64,000 bases of DNA from Aquabacterium sp. (lineage in GTDB: Bacteria; Pseudomonadota; Gammaproteobacteria; Burkholderiales; Burkholderiaceae_C): the NCBI RefSeq assembly GCF_016195855.1, contig NZ_JACPYU010000020.1, forward strand, positions 1-64,000, written 5' to 3'. Below the pieces are notes generated by a model. The model had not been told where the DNA came from. It did no database searches and was given only the letters and a program-made list of their open reading frames with translations. Of the stretch, positions 11,443 to 20,623 are shown piece by piece. How positions within the stretch are numbered: position 1 is the stretch's first letter; each line of letters opens with the position of its first letter. The position numbers and the translations under genes were made by a program.

Positions 11443-12180
11443 ATGTCCAGCAGCGACCCCACCCCCACTCCAGAAGACACGGCCATCGACGCCACCGAGG
11501 CAGGCCCGGCACACCCCCGCTCCATCCGCAGTTATGTGATGCGCGCCGGCCGCACCACCGAAGGACAGGCGCGCGCGCTGGCTGAACTGGGGCCCCGCTT
11601 TGTGCTGCCCTACGCCGAGCAGCCACTGGACTTGGCCGCCACCTTCGGCCGGCAAGCGCCTGTCGTGCTGGAGATCGGTTTCGGCATGGGTGATGCCACG
11701 GCCAAGATCGCGCAGGCCTTGCCCGACACCGACTTCATCGGCTGCGAAGTGCACGAGCCTGGCGTTGGGGCCCTGCTCAAGCACATCGGTGAGATGAACC
11801 TGGGCAACTTGCGCCTGATCCGCCATGACGCGGTTGAAGTGCTGGAACACATGATCGCGCCAAACTCGCTGGCCGGCGTGCACATCTTTTTCCCCGACCC
11901 TTGGCACAAGAAGAAACACAACAAGCGCCGCCTCATCCAGGCCCCACTGGTGGCCAAGCTCTTAACCCGCCTGGCACCTGGCGGTTACCTGCACTGCGCC
12001 ACCGATTGGGAGCCCTATGCCCAGCAGATGCTGGAAGTACTCGGCGCCAACCCCGATCTGGCCAACACGGCATCAGGCTACGCTGAAAAGCCCGCCTACC
12101 GGCCGCTGACCAAGTTCGAGAACCGTGGCCTGCGCCTGGGCCATGGCGTGTGGGACCTGGTTTTTCGCAAGAAGGCCTGA
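11443..12180 (+). CDS. trmB: tRNA (guanine-N7-)-methyltransferase
   Basis: Methylates G46 of tRNAs with S-adenosylmethionine. About 245 residues. The SAM-binding motif [11 protein letters not shown] and the family signature [16 protein letters not shown], followed by [16 protein letters not shown], are diagnostic. The N-terminal 30 residues are a low-complexity acidic extension, common in this family. The start at ATG 11443 is preferred over TTG at 11437. The gene stands alone and converges on the PPIase gene through a shared terminator. Confidence 0.96.
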   Translation: MSSSDPTPTPEDTAIDATEAGPAHPRSIRSYVMRAGRTTEGQARALAELGPRFVLPYAEQPLDLAATFGRQAPVVLEIGFGMGDATAKIAQALPDTDFIGCEVHEPGVGALLKHIGEMNLGNLRLIRHDAVEVLEHMIAPNSLAGVHIFFPDPWHKKKHNKRRLIQAPLVAKLLTRLAPGGYLHCATDWEPYAQQMLEVLGANPDLANTASGYAEKPAYRPLTKFENRGLRLGHGVWDLVFRKKA

Positions 12181-12198
12181 ACGCCGCGAGGCATGAAA

Positions 12199-12224
12199 AA
12201 AGCCTGCACATGTGTGCAGGCTTT
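12199..12224. terminator. Bidirectional terminator between trmB and the PPIase gene
   Basis: AAAGCCTGCACA-TG-TGTGCAGGCTTT, 12-bp arms. It is followed by CTTCTT on the plus strand and preceded by a run of A that reads as TTTTTT on the minus strand, where it is the stronger signal. Confidence 0.88.
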
Positions 12225-12247
12225 CTTCTTGGGCGAAACCGCCGAGA

Positions 12248-13069
12248 TCAGTTGCCGAACTTGTAGTCCGTCTTGGCCTTGGCCTTCAGGTCCTCGCGGA
12301 ACTTGGCCAGCTTGGCCTGGTTCTGGCGCTGGATGATCTGGCCCTTGACCTCGTCGAAGCCGGGGAACTGCGTGGAGCGCACGTCTTCCAGCTTGATGAT
12401 GTGGTAGCCGAACTGCGACTTGACCGGGGTGTCGGTCATCTGGCCCTTGTCCAGCTTGGTCAGGGCTTGAGAGAACTCAGGCACGTAGTTGCCGGGGTTG
12501 GCCCAGTCCAGATCGCCACCGTTTTCGGCAGAGCCCGGATCCTTGGAGTTCTTCTTGGCCAGGTCTTCGAACTTGGCGCCGGCCTTGATCTGCGCGATCA
12601 GGGCCTTGGCATCTTCTTCCTTCTCGACCAGGATGTGGCGAGCGCGGTATTCCTTGTCACCGTTGGCGGCCTTGATCTTGTCGTACTCAGCCTTGGCTTC
12701 GGCCTCGGTCGTGGGGCTCTTCTTTTCGAAGTCCTGGAACAGCGCGCGGATCAGGATGGACTGACGCGCAAACTCCATCTGGGTCTTGTAGTCGGCAGAG
12801 CCCTGCAGACCACGACGCTCGGCTTCCTGCAGGAAGATTTCGCGCAGCACGATTTCGTCCTTGACCTTCTGCTCGAGCTCAGGCGTCTTGGGCGTGGCGG
12901 GCTGGCCAGGCTGCTGTTGCTTGAGGATCTGTTCGAGCATGGCGTCCACGCGTGCCTTGGGCACGGCCTTGCCATTGACGGTTGCGATGTTTTGCGCGAA
13001 CGCCAGCGGAGCGGCCAGCGAGAGCGACACGGCCAGCATGGCAGCCTTGGCGATACGAGAAGTCTTCAT
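12248..13069 (-). CDS. Periplasmic parvulin-type peptidyl-prolyl isomerase
   Basis: 273 residues: signal peptide (cleavage after AFA, about residue 25), a SurA_N/PrsA-like helical chaperone segment, and a rotamase domain (about 140-235). The rotamase motifs are ARHILVEKEEDA, FEDLAKKNSKDPGSAENGGDL and FGYHIIKLEDVR. It likely assists folding of outer-membrane or periplasmic proteins. The C-terminus is Lys-rich. BolA lies 29 bp upstream in the same direction, an arrangement frequent in Burkholderiales. Confidence 0.93.
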   Translation of the reverse strand: MKTSRIAKAAMLAVSLSLAAPLAFAQNIATVNGKAVPKARVDAMLEQILKQQQPGQPATPKTPELEQKVKDEIVLREIFLQEAERRGLQGSADYKTQMEFARQSILIRALFQDFEKKSPTTEAEAKAEYDKIKAANGDKEYRARHILVEKEEDAKALIAQIKAGAKFEDLAKKNSKDPGSAENGGDLDWANPGNYVPEFSQALTKLDKGQMTDTPVKSQFGYHIIKLEDVRSTQFPGFDEVKGQIIQRQNQAKLAKFREDLKAKAKTDYKFGN

Positions 13070-13098
13070 GATGAGCAGATAAAGCTTTTAAGAATGAT

Positions 13099-13374
13099 TC
13101 AGACGGGCTCGGCTTTGATGACCAGAGCGTGAACGCCCTGAGCAATCAAATCGCGCAGGGCATCATACACAAGCCGATGACGCTGAACATGTGACAAACC
13201 GTTGAAGCAACGAGCCCGGACATGCACCGAGAAGTGCGTGCCTGAGCCCGTGCCATTGGCGCCTGCATGCCCCGCGTGCTGAGCGCTGTCATCCGTCACT
13301 GTGCAGGCTTCGGGTTGCAAAGCCTTGCACAGCGCGGCTTCCAGCTGACTGGCGGTGATGGACGCACTGCTCAT
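13099..13374 (-). CDS. bolA: BolA-family protein
   Basis: 91 residues. BolA proteins partner monothiol glutaredoxins in Fe-S cluster handling and affect morphology. The conserved core is FSVHVRARCFNGLSHVQRHRLVYDAL, with the invariant His in the RHR..Y segment, then IAQGVHALVIKAEPV. The ATG at 13374 fits family length, although the frame stays open upstream. It lies between yciB and the PPIase in a minus-strand run (gaps of 26 and 29 bp), so co-transcription is likely. Confidence 0.9.
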   Translation of the reverse strand: MSSASITASQLEAALCKALQPEACTVTDDSAQHAGHAGANGTGSGTHFSVHVRARCFNGLSHVQRHRLVYDALRDLIAQGVHALVIKAEPV

Positions 13375-13400
13375 GATGGAGCCCTTTCGTGACAATAAGT

Positions 13401-14036
13401 TCAGTCTGATTCGCCGGCCTTCTCGGGCACCATGTGGCGCCCCAGATACAAGCCCTGCGCCAGGGTAAATCCCAAGGTCAGGCCCAGGCTGCCCCACATC
13501 TTGAAGTTCACCCAGGTGTCCAGCGGGAAGTTGAAGGCCACCCACAGATTGAGCACCCCCATGCCGACAAAGAACAGCACCCAGGCCCAGCCCAGCTTGC
13601 GCCACACGGCGTCAGGTGCATCGATCTGGCCACCCATCATCTGCGCCAGCATCTTGCGGCCCAGCACGATCTCGGTGACAAAGAAGCCGCCGGCCATCAG
13701 CCAGTAAATGACGGTGGGCTTCCATTTGATGAAGGTCTCATCGTGGAACCACAAGGTCAGGCCACCCAGCACCACCACGATCACCAGGCCCGCCCAGAGC
13801 ATCTTGTCCACAGGCTTGCGCAGCGCCTTGAGCACCACGATCTGCAGCAGGGTCATCACGATGACCACCACGGTGGCCAGCAGCACGGGCGCCTCGGTCG
13901 TGCCCACGGTGCCACCCGATACCGCAAAGCCCAGGTACTGGGTCATCCACTGCGCGGCTTGTGCCTTGTGCCCTTCTGCCCATTTGAAGCTGGCAAAGAA
14001 CAGGATGATGGGCAGCAGGTCGAAAAAGATCTTCAT
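13401..14036 (-). CDS. yciB: Inner-membrane septation protein A (YciB/IspA family)
   Basis: 211 residues, five or six membrane helices. YciB interacts with elongation and division proteins and influences envelope integrity. Recognised by the N-terminus MKIFFDLLPIILFF, the central KPTVIYWLMAG segment and FNFPLDTWVNFKMWG. ATG at 14036 gives the family N-terminus; in-frame codons upstream would add MWVAIV. First gene of the yciB-bolA-PPIase run. Confidence 0.93.
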   Translation of the reverse strand: MKIFFDLLPIILFFASFKWAEGHKAQAAQWMTQYLGFAVSGGTVGTTEAPVLLATVVVIVMTLLQIVVLKALRKPVDKMLWAGLVIVVVLGGLTLWFHDETFIKWKPTVIYWLMAGGFFVTEIVLGRKMLAQMMGGQIDAPDAVWRKLGWAWVLFFVGMGVLNLWVAFNFPLDTWVNFKMWGSLGLTLGFTLAQGLYLGRHMVPEKAGESD

Positions 14037-14076
14037 GACGATGGCGACCCACATGCGGGGCCGCGAGTTACCGCGA

Positions 14077-14481
14077 TCAAGCGTCGCGCGGCACGAAGTC
14101 TAGCGCGGCAGAGTTGATGCAGAAGCGCTCACCTGTGGGTTGGGGGCCGTCATCAAAGACATGACCAAGGTGCGCGCCACAGTTCTGGCAACGCACTTCG
14201 ACGCGGACCATGCCGTGGCTGTGGTCCATGACCCGCTCGACGATGCCGTCCTGGGCAGGCTGGTAGTAGCTGGGCCAGCCACAACCCGCATCGAACTTGG
14301 TCTCGGACTCGAACAGCTTGGCGCCGCAGCAGATGCACTTGTAGGCCCCGTTCTCGAAATGATCCCAATAGCGACCGGTGAAGGCGCGCTCGGTGGCGGC
14401 CTGCCGCGTGACCCGGTAATCCATGGGATCGAGTTGCTCACGCCACTCGGCATCTGACTTCTTGACTTTGTAGTCGCTCAT
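14077..14481 (-). CDS. msrB: Peptide-methionine (R)-S-oxide reductase
   Basis: 134 residues. Reduces methionine-R-sulfoxide in oxidised proteins. Two zinc CxxC pairs (CICCGA, CQNCGA) and the catalytic cysteine in RFCINSAAL are all present. It overlaps the upstream selO stop by four bases (ATGA), so the two are translationally coupled. Both protect proteins from oxidative damage, which fits. Confidence 0.97.
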   Translation of the reverse strand: MSDYKVKKSDAEWREQLDPMDYRVTRQAATERAFTGRYWDHFENGAYKCICCGAKLFESETKFDAGCGWPSYYQPAQDGIVERVMDHSHGMVRVEVRCQNCGAHLGHVFDDGPQPTGERFCINSAALDFVPRDA

Positions 14482-16055
14482 GATGAACAGGACACCTCAA
14501 TGGCCTGGGCCCATTCGGGCGGGAAACCTGCGTCGGCCTCTGCACCGGGCTGCTCGTCGAACGGCCGCTGCAGAAGCTGATGCAGGCGCTGGACCTCACT
14601 GTAGTCGCCCTTTTGCGCACGCTGGATGGCCACTTCAGCCATGTGGTTGCGCAAGACGTAGACCGGGTTGACGCGGCGCATGCGCTGCGCACGCTCGGCG
14701 TCCACGCTGCATTCGGCTTTCAACCTTGCCGCATAAAGCTGGGCCCAGGCATCAAAAGCGGCGCGGTCCAGGAACAGGTCCCGCACCGGCGCGTTGGCCG
14801 CATGGTCTGGCGGCAGCTCGGCACGGTAATCGCACAGGCGGCGGAAGGTGATGGTGAAGTCTGCCTTGCCTGCGGCCATGGCTTGCAGCAGCGCCAAGGC
14901 CAGTTCGCCATCGCTGTCCTGCTCGGCCTGCAAGCCCAGCTTGGCACGCCAGCGGGCACGCATGGCCTTCGGGAAACGTTGCTCGTAGGTCTGCAGCACA
15001 TCGATCACGACCTGGGCATCGTCCTTGGCCTCAGGGATCAGGGGCAACAAGGCCTGGGCCAGGGCACGCAGGTTCCAGTAGCCGATCTGCGGCTGGTTAC
15101 TCCAGGCGTAACGCCCATGGTCATCCGAGTGATTGCAGATGTGGTTGGGGTCGAAGGCATCAAGGAAGCCAAAGGGCCCGTAGTCGATGGTCAGGCCCAG
15201 GATGGACATGTTGTCCGTGTTCATCACCCCGTGGCAAAAACCCACGGACTGCCAATGGGCCATCAGCTCGGCTGTGCGCGCCACCACGGCATCCAGCAAG
15301 GCCAGCGCCCGTTGGGGCGCATCCGCCAGCTGGGGGTAATGGTGTGTCACGACAAAATCCACCAAGGCCTGCAAGGCGTCATGGTGCCCCGGCTCCCCGC
15401 TGTAGGCGAAATGCTCGAAGTGCCCGAAACGAATGAAGCTGGGGGCCACACGGGCCACCACTGCCGCGGTTTCAACCGTCTCGCGGCGCACGGGTTGAGG
15501 GGAGGCCACCAGGCTCAAGGCCCGCGTGGTGGGGACGCCCAGCCCATGCATGGCCTCGCTGCACAGGTACTCGCGGATGGACGAGCGCAGCACCGCCCGG
15601 CCGTCCGCCCGCCTGGAATAGGGCGTGGCGCCCGCGCCCTTGAGCTGGATCTCCTGGGGCCCGATGGGCGAATCGAGCTCACCCAGCAGCAAGGCGCGGC
15701 CATCGCCCAGCTGCCCTGCCCACACACCGAACTGATGCCCGCTGTAAACCGAGGTGAACGGCGCCATGCCTGGCCAGATCCCGTTGCCACTGAACACCGT
15801 CAGGGCTGCAGGGGCTTCACCCCGTTCGTCGCCAAGATGCCAATGCGCAGGCCAACCCATGTCGCTGGCCAGGCCCTGGTTCACGGCCACCCAGCGCGGC
15901 ATGGGCAAGGGATCGCCCTGCCAGTTGACACCCAGCGGGGTCTGCCACCGGGCCTGGGTTTGCTCACTCAATTGCACGAAGCGATTGAGCCACTTGCCAG
16001 GCTCGGGCGACCAGGCAAAGTTCTGTAAAGGAGAGGTATTCAAAGCAGCAGACAT
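14478..16055 (-). CDS. selO: Protein adenylyltransferase SelO
   Basis: 525 residues, formerly YdiU/UPF0061. A pseudokinase-fold enzyme that transfers AMP to Ser/Thr/Tyr residues and regulates redox proteins. Seen: [18 protein letters not shown], the [19 protein letters not shown] nucleotide-binding segment, [10 protein letters not shown] and DYGPFGFLD. The C-terminus ends VSCSS; bacterial SelO uses Cys where animals have selenocysteine. The start is uncertain: ATG at 16055 is used; TTG at 16073 is open but no clear ribosome site favours either. Its stop overlaps the msrB start. Confidence 0.95.
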   Translation of the reverse strand: MSAALNTSPLQNFAWSPEPGKWLNRFVQLSEQTQARWQTPLGVNWQGDPLPMPRWVAVNQGLASDMGWPAHWHLGDERGEAPAALTVFSGNGIWPGMAPFTSVYSGHQFGVWAGQLGDGRALLLGELDSPIGPQEIQLKGAGATPYSRRADGRAVLRSSIREYLCSEAMHGLGVPTTRALSLVASPQPVRRETVETAAVVARVAPSFIRFGHFEHFAYSGEPGHHDALQALVDFVVTHHYPQLADAPQRALALLDAVVARTAELMAHWQSVGFCHGVMNTDNMSILGLTIDYGPFGFLDAFDPNHICNHSDDHGRYAWSNQPQIGYWNLRALAQALLPLIPEAKDDAQVVIDVLQTYEQRFPKAMRARWRAKLGLQAEQDSDGELALALLQAMAAGKADFTITFRRLCDYRAELPPDHAANAPVRDLFLDRAAFDAWAQLYAARLKAECSVDAERAQRMRRVNPVYVLRNHMAEVAIQRAQKGDYSEVQRLHQLLQRPFDEQPGAEADAGFPPEWAQAIEVSCSS

Positions 16056-16163
16056 GTGGTGCAGTTTAGACAAGCCCCCCTGTCCCTGGGGAGCGCTCGG
16101 CTAATGCCCTACGCCTGGCTGTCCTAAGATGCCGCACCAATTGGCTCTAGCGGGAAGTCGAAC

Positions 16164-17006
16164 GTGGATATCGTGCTGTTCATGAAGTCTGCCCTGATGG
16201 GCATTGTGGAAGGGCTCACCGAGTTCCTGCCGATCTCCAGTACCGGCCACCTGATCCTGGCTGACTCCCTGCTTGACTTCGCGCGCAGCACGGGCGCGGA
16301 CAAGGCCAAGGTCTTCGAGATCGCGATCCAGACGGGCGCCATCTTCGCCGTGATCCTGGTCTACCTGCAACGCGTCAAGGACACGGTCTCGGGCCTGTTC
16401 TCTGACCCCAAGGCCCAAGGTTTTGCCCTGAATGTGCTCGTCGGCTTCTTGCCCGCGGTGGTCATGGGCCTGGCGGTCGGCAAGGCCATCAAGGCCCATT
16501 TCTTCACCGCCACCGTCGTGGCCACGACCTTCATCCTAGGGGGCGTGATCATCCTGATTGCGGAGCGCTTTGCCGCCCAGCGCCCTCAACAGCGCGTCGA
16601 AACGGTTGACGACATGAGCCTGATGGACGCCCTGAAGGTGGGCGTGATCCAGTGCCTGGCCTTGATCCCCGGCACCAGCCGCTCCGGCGCCACCATCATC
16701 GGCGGCATGCTCATGGGCCTGTCGCGCAAAGCAGCCACCGACTTCAGCTTCTTCCTGGGCATCCCGACCTTGATTGGCGCGGGCGTCTACAGCCTCTACA
16801 AGGACCGCGCCCTGTTGTCCGTGGACGACCTCCCGCTGTTCAGCGTGGGCCTGGTCTTCGCATTTGTGTCTGCATGGCTGTGTGTGCGCTGGCTGATCCG
16901 TTATGTCTCCAGCCACGACTTCGTGCCCTTTGCGTGGTACCGCATTGCCTTTGGCATCTTCATCCTCGTCTCGGCCAACATGGGTTGGGTGACCTGGGCG
17001 GAGTAA
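16164..17006 (+). CDS. uppP: Undecaprenyl-diphosphatase
   Basis: 280 residues, about eight membrane helices. Recycles undecaprenyl-PP to undecaprenyl-P for peptidoglycan and other polymers; overproduction gives bacitracin resistance. Two signature repeats are visible: [18 protein letters not shown] near the N-terminus and [11 protein letters not shown] in the middle, both at the active site. GTG start at 16164 (MDIVLFM). Confidence 0.97.
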   Translation: MDIVLFMKSALMGIVEGLTEFLPISSTGHLILADSLLDFARSTGADKAKVFEIAIQTGAIFAVILVYLQRVKDTVSGLFSDPKAQGFALNVLVGFLPAVVMGLAVGKAIKAHFFTATVVATTFILGGVIILIAERFAAQRPQQRVETVDDMSLMDALKVGVIQCLALIPGTSRSGATIIGGMLMGLSRKAATDFSFFLGIPTLIGAGVYSLYKDRALLSVDDLPLFSVGLVFAFVSAWLCVRWLIRYVSSHDFVPFAWYRIAFGIFILVSANMGWVTWAE

Positions 17007-17045
17007 CTGGGCTGAGCAAGGTGCGGGGCGGCGCACAATAAGCGC

Positions 17046-17879
17046 ATGAGCCTCAGAGACCAAGCCTTGCAGATCCTGCTGATCTGCGACCCGCACGACA
17101 AAGCCCTGGCTGCACGGGCAGCCCATCAGCTTGCGCAAGAAGCCACGGGAAAGGCGGCGGTGCCCGCACTGAGCGAAGCCGATCGGCAGGCGCAACTGGC
17201 GCTGACCGCCGAGCAGGCCGCGATCATGCCTGGCCGCCCTGCCCGCCCCTTGCTGGTCTCCGCCACACAGGTCCCCTCACGCTCACCCTTCACGCTGGAA
17301 GGCCGCGCCGCCCTGCTGCATGCCATCTGCCACATCGAGTTCAATGCCATCAACCTGGCGCTGGATGCGGTCTGGCGCTTTGCGGGCATGCCCACGGCGT
17401 TCTACATGGACTGGCTGCAGGTGGCGGCCGAAGAAGCCCTGCACTTCAATCTGCTGCGCGAACACCTGCAATCGCTGGGCCATGACTACGGCGACTTCGA
17501 TGCACACGACGGGCTCTGGGCCATGTGCGACAAAACCAAGGACGACATCCTGGCCCGCATGGCCCTGGTGCCGCGCACCCTGGAAGCACGCGGGCTGGAT
17601 GCCACCCCGCTCATTCAGGACAAGCTGACCCGCGCTGGTGACCACCGCGCCGTCGAGATCCTGGACATCATCCTGCGGGACGAGGTGGGGCATGTGGCCA
17701 TCGGCAACCGCTGGTTTCACCACCTGTGCCAGGAGCGCGGCGAAGACGCCGTTGCGCTCTACCCCCAGCTGGTTCAACGATACGAAGCCCCCCGGCTGCG
17801 CCCGCCCTTCAACGAAGCCGCACGCAGGGCCGCCGGCTTCACGACAGAAGAACTGGCTTTTCTGCTCGGGGCAGGCTGA
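17046..17879 (+). CDS. Ferritin-like protein, DUF455 family
   Basis: 277 residues, PF04305. The di-metal ligand pattern is visible as HIEFNAINLALD, AAEEALHF and RDEVGHVAIGN, consistent with a four-helix ferritin-like fold. Members are linked by homology to MiaE-type hydroxylases, but the activity here is unknown. It lies 39 bp after uppP in the same direction and converges on xerD with five bases between stop codons. Confidence 0.85.
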   Translation: MSLRDQALQILLICDPHDKALAARAAHQLAQEATGKAAVPALSEADRQAQLALTAEQAAIMPGRPARPLLVSATQVPSRSPFTLEGRAALLHAICHIEFNAINLALDAVWRFAGMPTAFYMDWLQVAAEEALHFNLLREHLQSLGHDYGDFDAHDGLWAMCDKTKDDILARMALVPRTLEARGLDATPLIQDKLTRAGDHRAVEILDIILRDEVGHVAIGNRWFHHLCQERGEDAVALYPQLVQRYEAPRLRPPFNEAARRAAGFTTEELAFLLGAG

Positions 17880-17884
17880 GCGGC

Positions 17885-18793
17885 TCAGCCGCGTGGATGG
17901 TGCCGCGCATGCAACTGCCGCAGGCGCTCACGCGCCACATGGGTGTAGACCTGCGTGGTCGAGATGTCCGCGTGCCCCAGCAGCATCTGCACCACGCGCA
18001 AATCGGCACCGTGGTTGAGCAGGTGTGTGGCAAAAGCGTGCCGCAAGGTGTGCGGTGACAGCGGCTGGGTGATGCCCGCCAGCACAGCGTATTTCTTGAT
18101 GAGCTTCCAGAACATCTGCCGGGTCATGGGGCCACCACGCCCGGTGACGAACAAGGCCTCACTGACCTGGCTGCCCAGGATCATCTGCCTGCCCTTGTCC
18201 AGGTAGCGCTGCAGCCACTCGCCGGCCTCGGCGCCAAAGGGCACCAGGCGCTCCTTGCTGCCCTTGCCCAGGATGCGCAGCACTCCTTCATTCAGGCCGA
18301 CATGGACCGACTTCAGCTCGACCAGTTCGCTGACGCGCAAGCCGCTGGCGTAGAGCAATTCCAGCATCGCCCGGTCCCGCAGGCCCAGGGATTCATGGAT
18401 GTCGGGGGCGGCCAGCAAGGCCTCGACCTGGTGTTCGCTCAGGGTGCCCGGCAGGCGCATGCGTTGTCGGGGTGCGTCCATGCGCACGGTGGGATCAGAT
18501 GCACACAGCCCTTCACGCAGGGCCCAGCGGTAAAAGCGCCGGAACACACTCAGGCGCCGCCCTGCCGACGAAGGCCGCGAGCCCTCGTGACGCGCGGCGG
18601 CGTAAGCCTGCAGATCGGCCTCACTCGCATGAACCAGCGTGCGCCCGGAGGCTTGTTCACCCAGCCAGGCGCTGAGCCCCTGTAGATCACGCCTGTAAGC
18701 CGCCAGGGTGTTGGCGCTCAAGCCATCTTCCAGCCAGATGGCGTCGACAAAACGGTCCAGATGCGGATCCGAGCCGAGATCAATAGCCACCAC
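17885..18793 (-). CDS. xerD: Site-specific tyrosine recombinase XerD
   Basis: 302 residues. With XerC it resolves chromosome dimers at dif in the divisome. The N-terminal SAM-like DNA-binding domain (DGLSANTLAAYRRDL) is followed by the catalytic domain carrying Arg in ASGLRVSEL, Lys in GKGSKERLVP, HTLRHAFATHLL, and the His..Tyr end GHADISTTQVYTHV. GTG start; it overlaps the upstream chalcone-isomerase-like gene by 14 bases. The chromosomal housekeeping neighbours argue against an integron or phage integrase. Confidence 0.93.
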   Translation of the reverse strand: MVAIDLGSDPHLDRFVDAIWLEDGLSANTLAAYRRDLQGLSAWLGEQASGRTLVHASEADLQAYAAARHEGSRPSSAGRRLSVFRRFYRWALREGLCASDPTVRMDAPRQRMRLPGTLSEHQVEALLAAPDIHESLGLRDRAMLELLYASGLRVSELVELKSVHVGLNEGVLRILGKGSKERLVPFGAEAGEWLQRYLDKGRQMILGSQVSEALFVTGRGGPMTRQMFWKLIKKYAVLAGITQPLSPHTLRHAFATHLLNHGADLRVVQMLLGHADISTTQVYTHVARERLRQLHARHHPRG

Positions 18794-19418
18794 GCAGCAG
18801 GCCTTCCTTCATGCGGCGGTCCACCGGGTGCTCGCCCACAAAAATCTTGAGCACGCAGCGATAAAGGTCATCCCCGGAGACGGGCAGACCGATCACCTTG
18901 TCATTGAGCCGCAGGCTGACCCCTTTGTCAGGAATGAAGTCGAGGTCCAGCGTATCACCTGGCTTGAGGTCTCCCACGCTGTCGATGAGGGTGCCCAGCC
19001 CGGTGAGGCGCTCGCCCAGCTTGGCGCGCACGGCCTCGGATTCATGGTCCTCGATGCGGCCCACCAGCGAGCGGGTCAATTCGTGGCTGGGCGCATTGAG
19101 CATGATCTTGAGCCTGATGCGCTTGGGCCCCGGCATGGCCAGGATCTGGGCCGCATCCTTGCTCGGCGCAGACAGGTACAAGCCAGCAACGAAGGCCTTG
19201 ATCCACGCCACGCCACGCAAGCCCAGGCCGTTGAGGCGCAAGTTGCGGTCAGCCAGGTTCACGGTGCCCTCAAAGCGCTGCCCCTCCAGGGTTGGGGCAC
19301 GGGCCTCATTGGCTGCGCCAGCTGGCATCGGCAGCCCAAGGCCCGCGGTGAGCCCCAGCGACAACGCCACCACGCCAAGCCGGCGAGCCGAGCGCCTGAT
19401 CCAGTTCACAGAAGACAT
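18780..19418 (-). CDS. Exported chalcone-isomerase-like protein (PF16036)
   Basis: 212 residues: signal peptide ending near AGA-ANEA, then a chalcone-isomerase-fold domain with GLGLRGVAWIKAFVAGLYLS, MLNAPSHELTRSL and GEHPVDRRMKEGLLRG, typical of the bacterial 'chalcone isomerase-like' family. Flavonoid isomerase activity is not expected; these proteins are thought to be lipid- or small-molecule-binding periplasmic proteins. The ATG at 19418 (MSSVNW) sits directly before the signal peptide. It is coupled to xerD by overlap. Confidence 0.85.
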   Translation of the reverse strand: MSSVNWIRRSARRLGVVALSLGLTAGLGLPMPAGAANEARAPTLEGQRFEGTVNLADRNLRLNGLGLRGVAWIKAFVAGLYLSAPSKDAAQILAMPGPKRIRLKIMLNAPSHELTRSLVGRIEDHESEAVRAKLGERLTGLGTLIDSVGDLKPGDTLDLDFIPDKGVSLRLNDKVIGLPVSGDDLYRCVLKIFVGEHPVDRRMKEGLLRGGY

Positions 19419-19561
19419 GAACACCCCATTGGTATGAAGGCCTGCCTGGTCGACACCGCATCGCCCCAGCAACAAGCCCTGCCCTTACCTAAGAACGCCG
19501 CGGGAGGCCCTGAGGCTGACACGGTGCGTCTTGCTGCTTCGTAAACTATCGCAAAACAAAA

Positions 19562-19606
19562 CAGCCTGCAGACGGCCGGGCTTGAAGACCCGGATTCTGC
19601 AGGCTG
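19562..19606 (-). terminator. Terminator of the secreted protein gene at 19692
   Basis: Nested hairpin: outer arms CAGCCTGCAG/CTGCAGGCTG (19562-19571, 19597-19606) enclose an inner CCGGG/CCCGG stem. On the minus strand the outer arm is followed by TTTTGTTTTG, a good U-tract. It lies about 85 nt beyond the stop at 19692. Confidence 0.75.
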
Positions 19607-19691
19607 CACCCCACTCAGGGGAAACATGCTCGGCGCCTGACTTCAGTCAGACGCGCGGCACGCACAAGGAGAGATCAATCTCAAATCAATA

Positions 19692-20384
19692 TCAAGGAGC
19701 GGGCACGTAAGGCGTCATCGACACGGGCTTGGCACGGAACTTCACCACGATGTCCTGCGTCAGGGTGCCGAAGTCGGTTTCGTCCAGCACAGCGCGGTTG
19801 TAAGTAGGCAACTTCAGGCCGATCATGAAGGAGTCCTTGGTTTCTTCCGTCAGGAACAGCTTGTCCAGCACTTCGTGAGCCGTGATGGTCAGGGGGAACT
19901 TGTACTTGATGCCCAGGGCGGCTTCGGTGTTGTAGTTGTAGATGGCTTGCTGAACCACGCGGCTGGCGGTTGTGGAGGCGGTGCCCTTGATGGACACGTC
20001 GGCCAGCACTTGCTTGCTCACGTAGTTGATGGTGAAGTTGGCCAGCGTGACAGCGTAGTCCACACCCTTGAAGGTGCGGCCGAACTGCAAAGCGGAACCG
20101 CGTGCATCACCCTTTTCGATCTTCAGGCCGGAACCAATGGTGATCGTCGTGATGGGCAAATTGAAAGTGTCACCGGCATCGCCAATGGGCGTGGCGTTAC
20201 CCAGCGCGCTGACCGCCACGGCTTGCAGGCTGAAGGCGTCCATGGCCAGGGAAGAGAACTTCTGCACCGAGTTGGCCACGAGCGCGTTGGTGGGGATCGT
20301 CAGGCCGGCGTGAGCCGAAGCCGTGGCGGCAACCAGCGCTGCAGCGATGGAAACAGAGCGCAGGGACAGGGTAGAAAAACGCAT
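19692..20384 (-). CDS. Secreted protein of unknown function, paralogue B of the local family
   Basis: 230 residues with a signal peptide (cleavage after SAHA, about residue 26). Unlike the relative at 10394 it has no PEP-CTERM tail, ending at YVPAP. It is closely similar to the protein at 21556: TIP(T/S)N(A/S)LVANSVQ, LGIKYKFPLTIT, HEVLD, FGTLTQDI(V/L)VK and KPVS.T.YVP are shared. It is probably free or peripherally attached outside the inner membrane. The start ATG at 20384 has AGGAG eight bases upstream; longer frames extend through the 5' hairpin. Monocistronic with its own terminator. The family is not recognised. Confidence 0.75.
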   Translation of the reverse strand: MRFSTLSLRSVSIAAALVAATASAHAGLTIPTNALVANSVQKFSSLAMDAFSLQAVAVSALGNATPIGDAGDTFNLPITTITIGSGLKIEKGDARGSALQFGRTFKGVDYAVTLANFTINYVSKQVLADVSIKGTASTTASRVVQQAIYNYNTEAALGIKYKFPLTITAHEVLDKLFLTEETKDSFMIGLKLPTYNRAVLDETDFGTLTQDIVVKFRAKPVSMTPYVPAP

Positions 20385-20459
20385 CTCGAGAACTCCTAAT
20401 CGGGTCGGTTTGCTTGCTTCGTGCAAGGCGTGTTGGTGTAGTAAGAATGGTGCCCCACC

Positions 20460-20511
20460 CACGTTTTTCGCACGCCCCCTTGCCTCGGGGGGAGGGGTGG
20501 CGAAAAGCGTG
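20460..20511 (-). promoter_or_regulatory. Large imperfect hairpin in the 5' region of the 19692 gene
   Basis: CACGTTTTTCGC (20460-20471) pairs with GCGAAAAGCGTG (20500-20511) with one mismatch. Inside it CCCCC faces GGGGGG around a TTGCCT loop. It lies 76-127 bp upstream of the start codon. A simpler C-run/G-run hairpin sits at the equivalent place before the paralogue at 21556 (around 22321-22337). It could be an mRNA leader structure; function unknown. Confidence 0.45.
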
Positions 20512-20523
20512 AAGAAAACCCGC

Positions 20524-20539
20524 AAACCTAGGGTTGCCA
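20524..20539 (-). promoter_or_regulatory. Shared upstream element, copy 1
   Basis: AAACCTAGGGTTGCCA on the plus strand, 140 bp before the start of the 19692 gene. It matches the element at 22371 in 13 of 16 positions at almost the same distance from its gene. Candidate activator site or upstream promoter element. Confidence 0.45.
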
Positions 20540-20623
20540 CCTAGTATGTTCGCGGGGGTTTCATCAGGGGTTCTACCAACTACTCAGCACAAACACTTAA
20601 CCTGATCAGGTTGTGCCCGATGC

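Noticed and set aside
17885..18793. XerD-like recombinase as sign of an integrated element
   Set aside because: Housekeeping XerD motifs, coupled to a chromosomal gene, no att repeats or cargo genes.
20599..20612. Perfect palindrome AACCTGATCAGGTT as terminator of the 20624 gene
   Set aside because: Correctly placed, but the following minus-strand sequence has no real T-run; left unassigned.
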